Origin: Bacteroidales bacterium UBA4353
GTDB lineage: Bacteria > Bacteroidota > Bacteroidia > Bacteroidales > Paludibacteraceae
Direction: 5' to 3'
Assembly: GCA_002394025.1 (NCBI GenBank)
Contig: DGSV01000019.1
Location: 1-7,267, forward strand
DNA length: 7,267 nt
Made by a program: the position numbers and the translations under genes. How positions within the stretch are numbered: position 1 is the stretch's first letter; each line of letters starts with the position of its first letter. This document shows positions 5,484-7,267 of the stretch, one piece after another. Under the pieces are notes generated by a model that made no database searches, was not told the DNA's origin, and worked only from the letters and a program-made list of their open reading frames with translations.

Positions 5484-6068
5484 TTATACGATTTTGATCA
5501 GTTCTACATCGAAGATGAGTGTGGCATAGGGTGGTATTGACTGCCCGGCACCTCGTTCGCCGTAGGCGAGGTGATAGGGTATGAATAGCCTCCATTTGGC
5601 ACCTACAGCCATGAGCTGTAATGCTTCTACCCATCCTGCGATAACTTGCGTGACTCCAAATTCAGCGGGTTCACCACGCTGTACACTACTATCAAAAACA
5701 GTGCCATCAATCAGGGTGCCGTGATAGTGTACTCGTACCCGGTCAGATTTTGTCGGTTTCTGACCTATTGCCGGTGTGAGAACTTCATATTGTAGTCCGC
5801 TGGGCAATGTCACCACTGTCGGGCGTTTAGCGTTTTGGGCGAGGAATTGTGCGCCTTCAGATTTCATCTTATCGCTCTGAGCGCGCTCAAGCTCAGTGAA
5901 GTATTTATTGAGGGTAGCCTGCATATCGCGAACTTCCATTGAAGGTTTTCCTCCGTCAATGATGTCGCGCATTGCCCTTGTGAATTGTTCATAATCGAGT
6001 CCTGTGACTCCGGAGTTTTTTAGCTGCATGCCAAGGTGCATGCCCAATGCGTAACTTATTTTTTCCAT
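5484..6068 (-). CDS. fklB: Cytoplasmic FKBP-type peptidyl-prolyl isomerase, FklB-like
   Basis: A 194-residue prolyl isomerase with no signal peptide, close in length and layout to E. coli FklB (206 residues). The short helical N-terminal domain begins at once with MEKISYALGMHLGMQL; residues about 40-80 form a charged helix, and TLPSGLQYEVL (87-97) leads into the FKBP core (about 108-194). The core has Y115, F125, D126, F137, V142-I143, W146, Y169 and F186, plus the full loop GERGAGQSIPPYATLIF, so it should be catalytically competent. It is the first of four FKBP genes and the only one expected in the cytoplasm. No promoter match lies in the 101-bp gap after glmS, so transcription may continue from glmS through the tandem array there. 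The symbol rests on family resemblance only. Confidence 0.92.
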   Translation of the reverse strand: MEKISYALGMHLGMQLKNSGVTGLDYEQFTRAMRDIIDGGKPSMEVRDMQATLNKYFTELERAQSDKMKSEGAQFLAQNAKRPTVVTLPSGLQYEVLTPAIGQKPTKSDRVRVHYHGTLIDGTVFDSSVQRGEPAEFGVTQVIAGWVEALQLMAVGAKWRLFIPYHLAYGERGAGQSIPPYATLIFDVELIKIV

Positions 6069-6090
6069 CTTTTTTATTTCGTAGTTTTTT

Positions 6091-6168
6091 TATTCTAGTT
6101 TTCTAGTTATTCTAGTTTTCTAGTTATTCTAGTTATTCTAGTTATTCTAGTTATTCTAGTTTTCTAGT
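6091..6168. repeat. 9/8-bp tandem array (tattctagt / tttctagt) after the glmS stop codon
   Basis: Nine units run without interruption: six of tattctagt (starting 6091, 6108, 6125, 6134, 6143 and 6152) and three of tttctagt (6100, 6117 and 6161). A degenerate tenth unit, tattctacc (6171-6179), lies within the last codons and stop of glmS. In the mRNA sense the unit is actagaata or actagaaa, and a second in-frame TAG follows the glmS stop after one codon. The array fills most of the 101-bp gap between glmS and the first FKBP gene. Each unit contains CTAG, giving nine copies of a tetranucleotide that I noticed only once elsewhere in the window (258-261). Confidence 0.92.
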
Positions 6169-6169
6169 C

Positions 6170-7267
6170 CTATTCTACCGTTACTGATTTTGCGAGGTTA
6201 CGTGGTTGGTCCACGTCACATCCTTTGACCACAGCGATATGGTATGCGAGCAGTTGCAGGGGTATTACGGTGAGTAAAGGCATAAGTGCTTCTTCTGTCT
6301 TGGGGATTTCGATGGTGACGTCGCTCAGTGCCTTGACTTGGATGTCACCTTCTGTGACTACTGATATCACTTTGCCTTTGCGTGCTTTGACTTCTTGTAT
6401 GTTGCTGACGATTTTCTCGTAAGTGCTGCATTGTGGTGCTATGAATACTACCGGCATTTCCTGACTGATGAGGGCTATAGGTCCGTGTTTCATTTCCGCC
6501 GCAGGATAGCCTTCTGCATGTATATAGCTTATTTCTTTGAGTTTGAGTGCTCCTTCGAGTGCTACGGGATAGTTGTAGCCGCGTCCGAGGTATATAAAAT
6601 TCTGGCAGTAGGTGAAGATTTTTGCCAGTTGGGCTATATTGTCGTTGTTTTTCTTTATTATCTGGTCTATCTTTTGCGGAATGCCGTTGAGCTCTTGTAT
6701 GAGTTTGAGGTACTTATCATCAGATAGTGTTCCTCGTTCTTTTCCGATAGCCATCGCGAGCATTATGAGCACCGTGACTTGTGCCGTGAATGCTTTTGTT
6801 GATGCTACTCCTATCTCCGGTCCCACGTGAGTATAGCACCCGCTATGTGCCACTCTCGGAATGCTGGCTCCGACAACGTTGCACACTCCGAAGATGAATG
6901 CACCTCGGGCTTTTGCCAGTTCTATTGCTGCGAGGGTATCCGCCGTTTCGCCGCTTTGGCTGATGGCTATCACCACTTCGTTTTCGTCAATGATGGGATT
7001 GCGGTAGCGGAATTCTGATGAGTACTCGACGCTGACGGGTATGCGTGCAAATTCCTCAAAGGCGTACATACCTATCAGTCCGGCGTGCCATGATGTGCCG
7101 CAGGCGGTGATGGTGATGTGTTTGGCGCGCATGAAGGTGTCTTTGTTGTCAATAAATCCGGCAAGGGATATGTTGTTCAAGTCAACGTTGACGCGTCCTT
7201 TCATGCTTGTTGCCAAGGTCACGGGTTGCTCAAAAATCTCCTTGAGCATGAAATGCGGGTAGCCGCC
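6170..7267 (-). CDS. glmS: Glutamine-fructose-6-phosphate aminotransferase (isomerising), C-terminal part
   Basis: This enzyme turns fructose-6-phosphate and glutamine into glucosamine-6-phosphate in the cytoplasm, the entry step to UDP-GlcNAc for peptidoglycan and lipopolysaccharide. The window holds the last 365 residues of an expected 610 or so; the N-terminal glutaminase domain lies beyond the right edge and the reading frame is open there. The first codons read GGYPHF followed by MLKEIFEQP, the standard start of the isomerase half, so the Met at 7249 is internal. Two SIS sugar-isomerase domains are clear. Counting from that Met: ACGTSWHAGLIG (49-60), ISQSGETADTLAA (96-108), EIGVASTKAF (145-154) and the catalytic block with E232, K236, E239 and H255 (matching E481, K485, E488 and H504 of E. 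coli GlmS). The C-terminus NLAKSVTVE carries the lysine (K354) that binds the open-chain sugar. Confidence 0.97.
   Translation of the reverse strand, partial: GGYPHFMLKEIFEQPVTLATSMKGRVNVDLNNISLAGFIDNKDTFMRAKHITITACGTSWHAGLIGMYAFEEFARIPVSVEYSSEFRYRNPIIDENEVVIAISQSGETADTLAAIELAKARGAFIFGVCNVVGASIPRVAHSGCYTHVGPEIGVASTKAFTAQVTVLIMLAMAIGKERGTLSDDKYLKLIQELNGIPQKIDQIIKKNNDNIAQLAKIFTYCQNFIYLGRGYNYPVALEGALKLKEISYIHAEGYPAAEMKHGPIALISQEMPVVFIAPQCSTYEKIVSNIQEVKARKGKVISVVTEGDIQVKALSDVTIEIPKTEEALMPLLTVIPLQLLAYHIAVVKGCDVDQPRNLAKSVTVE

Noticed and set aside
5467..5634. 56-residue in-frame extension of the secreted FKBP up to an ATG at 5634
   Set aside because: It lies inside the upstream FKBP gene in another frame, reads as an unlikely Arg/Cys/His-rich peptide, and would bury the signal peptide that starts at MYRK.
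7247..7249. Met at 7249 as the real start of glmS
   Set aside because: The six codons before it (GGYPHF) continue the conserved GlmS sequence to the window edge, so the gene is cut by the window and this Met is internal.

Overview
The window looks like a piece of a Bacteroidota chromosome, most likely order Bacteroidales. Four things suggest this. None of the six complete genes has a recognisable Shine-Dalgarno sequence, and their leaders are A/T-rich. A promoter of the TTG-N20-TAnnTTTG type lies upstream of the 230-residue gene. There is a cluster of envelope-directed FKBP paralogues, two of them lipoproteins. Intergenic DNA is rich in short degenerate tandem repeats. Genus cannot be fixed from the sequence alone.

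All seven genes lie on the minus strand, so transcription runs from high to low coordinates. At the right edge is the C-terminal 60% of glmS (glucosamine-6-phosphate synthase), cut by the window end. After a 101-bp gap filled by a 9/8-bp tandem repeat come four FKBP-family genes, 16-35 bp apart. They encode a cytoplasmic FklB-like isomerase, a secreted soluble isomerase, a lipoprotein with only the FKBP N-terminal dimerisation domain and no isomerase domain, and a full-length FKBP lipoprotein. The block therefore covers cytoplasm, periplasm and membrane with one fold family. A 12-bp-stem hairpin separates it from a flavoprotein gene with the compact cysteine motif of iron-sulfur flavoproteins.

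A second transcription unit starts near 2535. Its promoter overlaps a hairpin that follows the flavoprotein stop codon, and direct and inverted repeats surround the promoter. It encodes an unrecognised secreted 230-residue protein and, 16 bp on, a PhoA-type secreted alkaline phosphatase with its catalytic and metal-binding residues intact.

Positions 1-411 hold no convincing gene. They contain an 8-bp purine/pyrimidine-biased tandem array abutting the phosphatase stop codon, a structured interspersed repeat with two strong hairpins (one full copy and the end of a second), and a very short 7/8-bp array.

Functionally the region is about the cell envelope: amino-sugar supply (GlmS), protein folding in several compartments (FKBPs) and periplasmic phosphate release (phosphatase). 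The points most worth a second look are the isomerase-less FKBP lipoprotein inside a compartment-graded FKBP cluster, the two tandem arrays placed directly after stop codons, and the repeat-dense promoter at 2539-2592.
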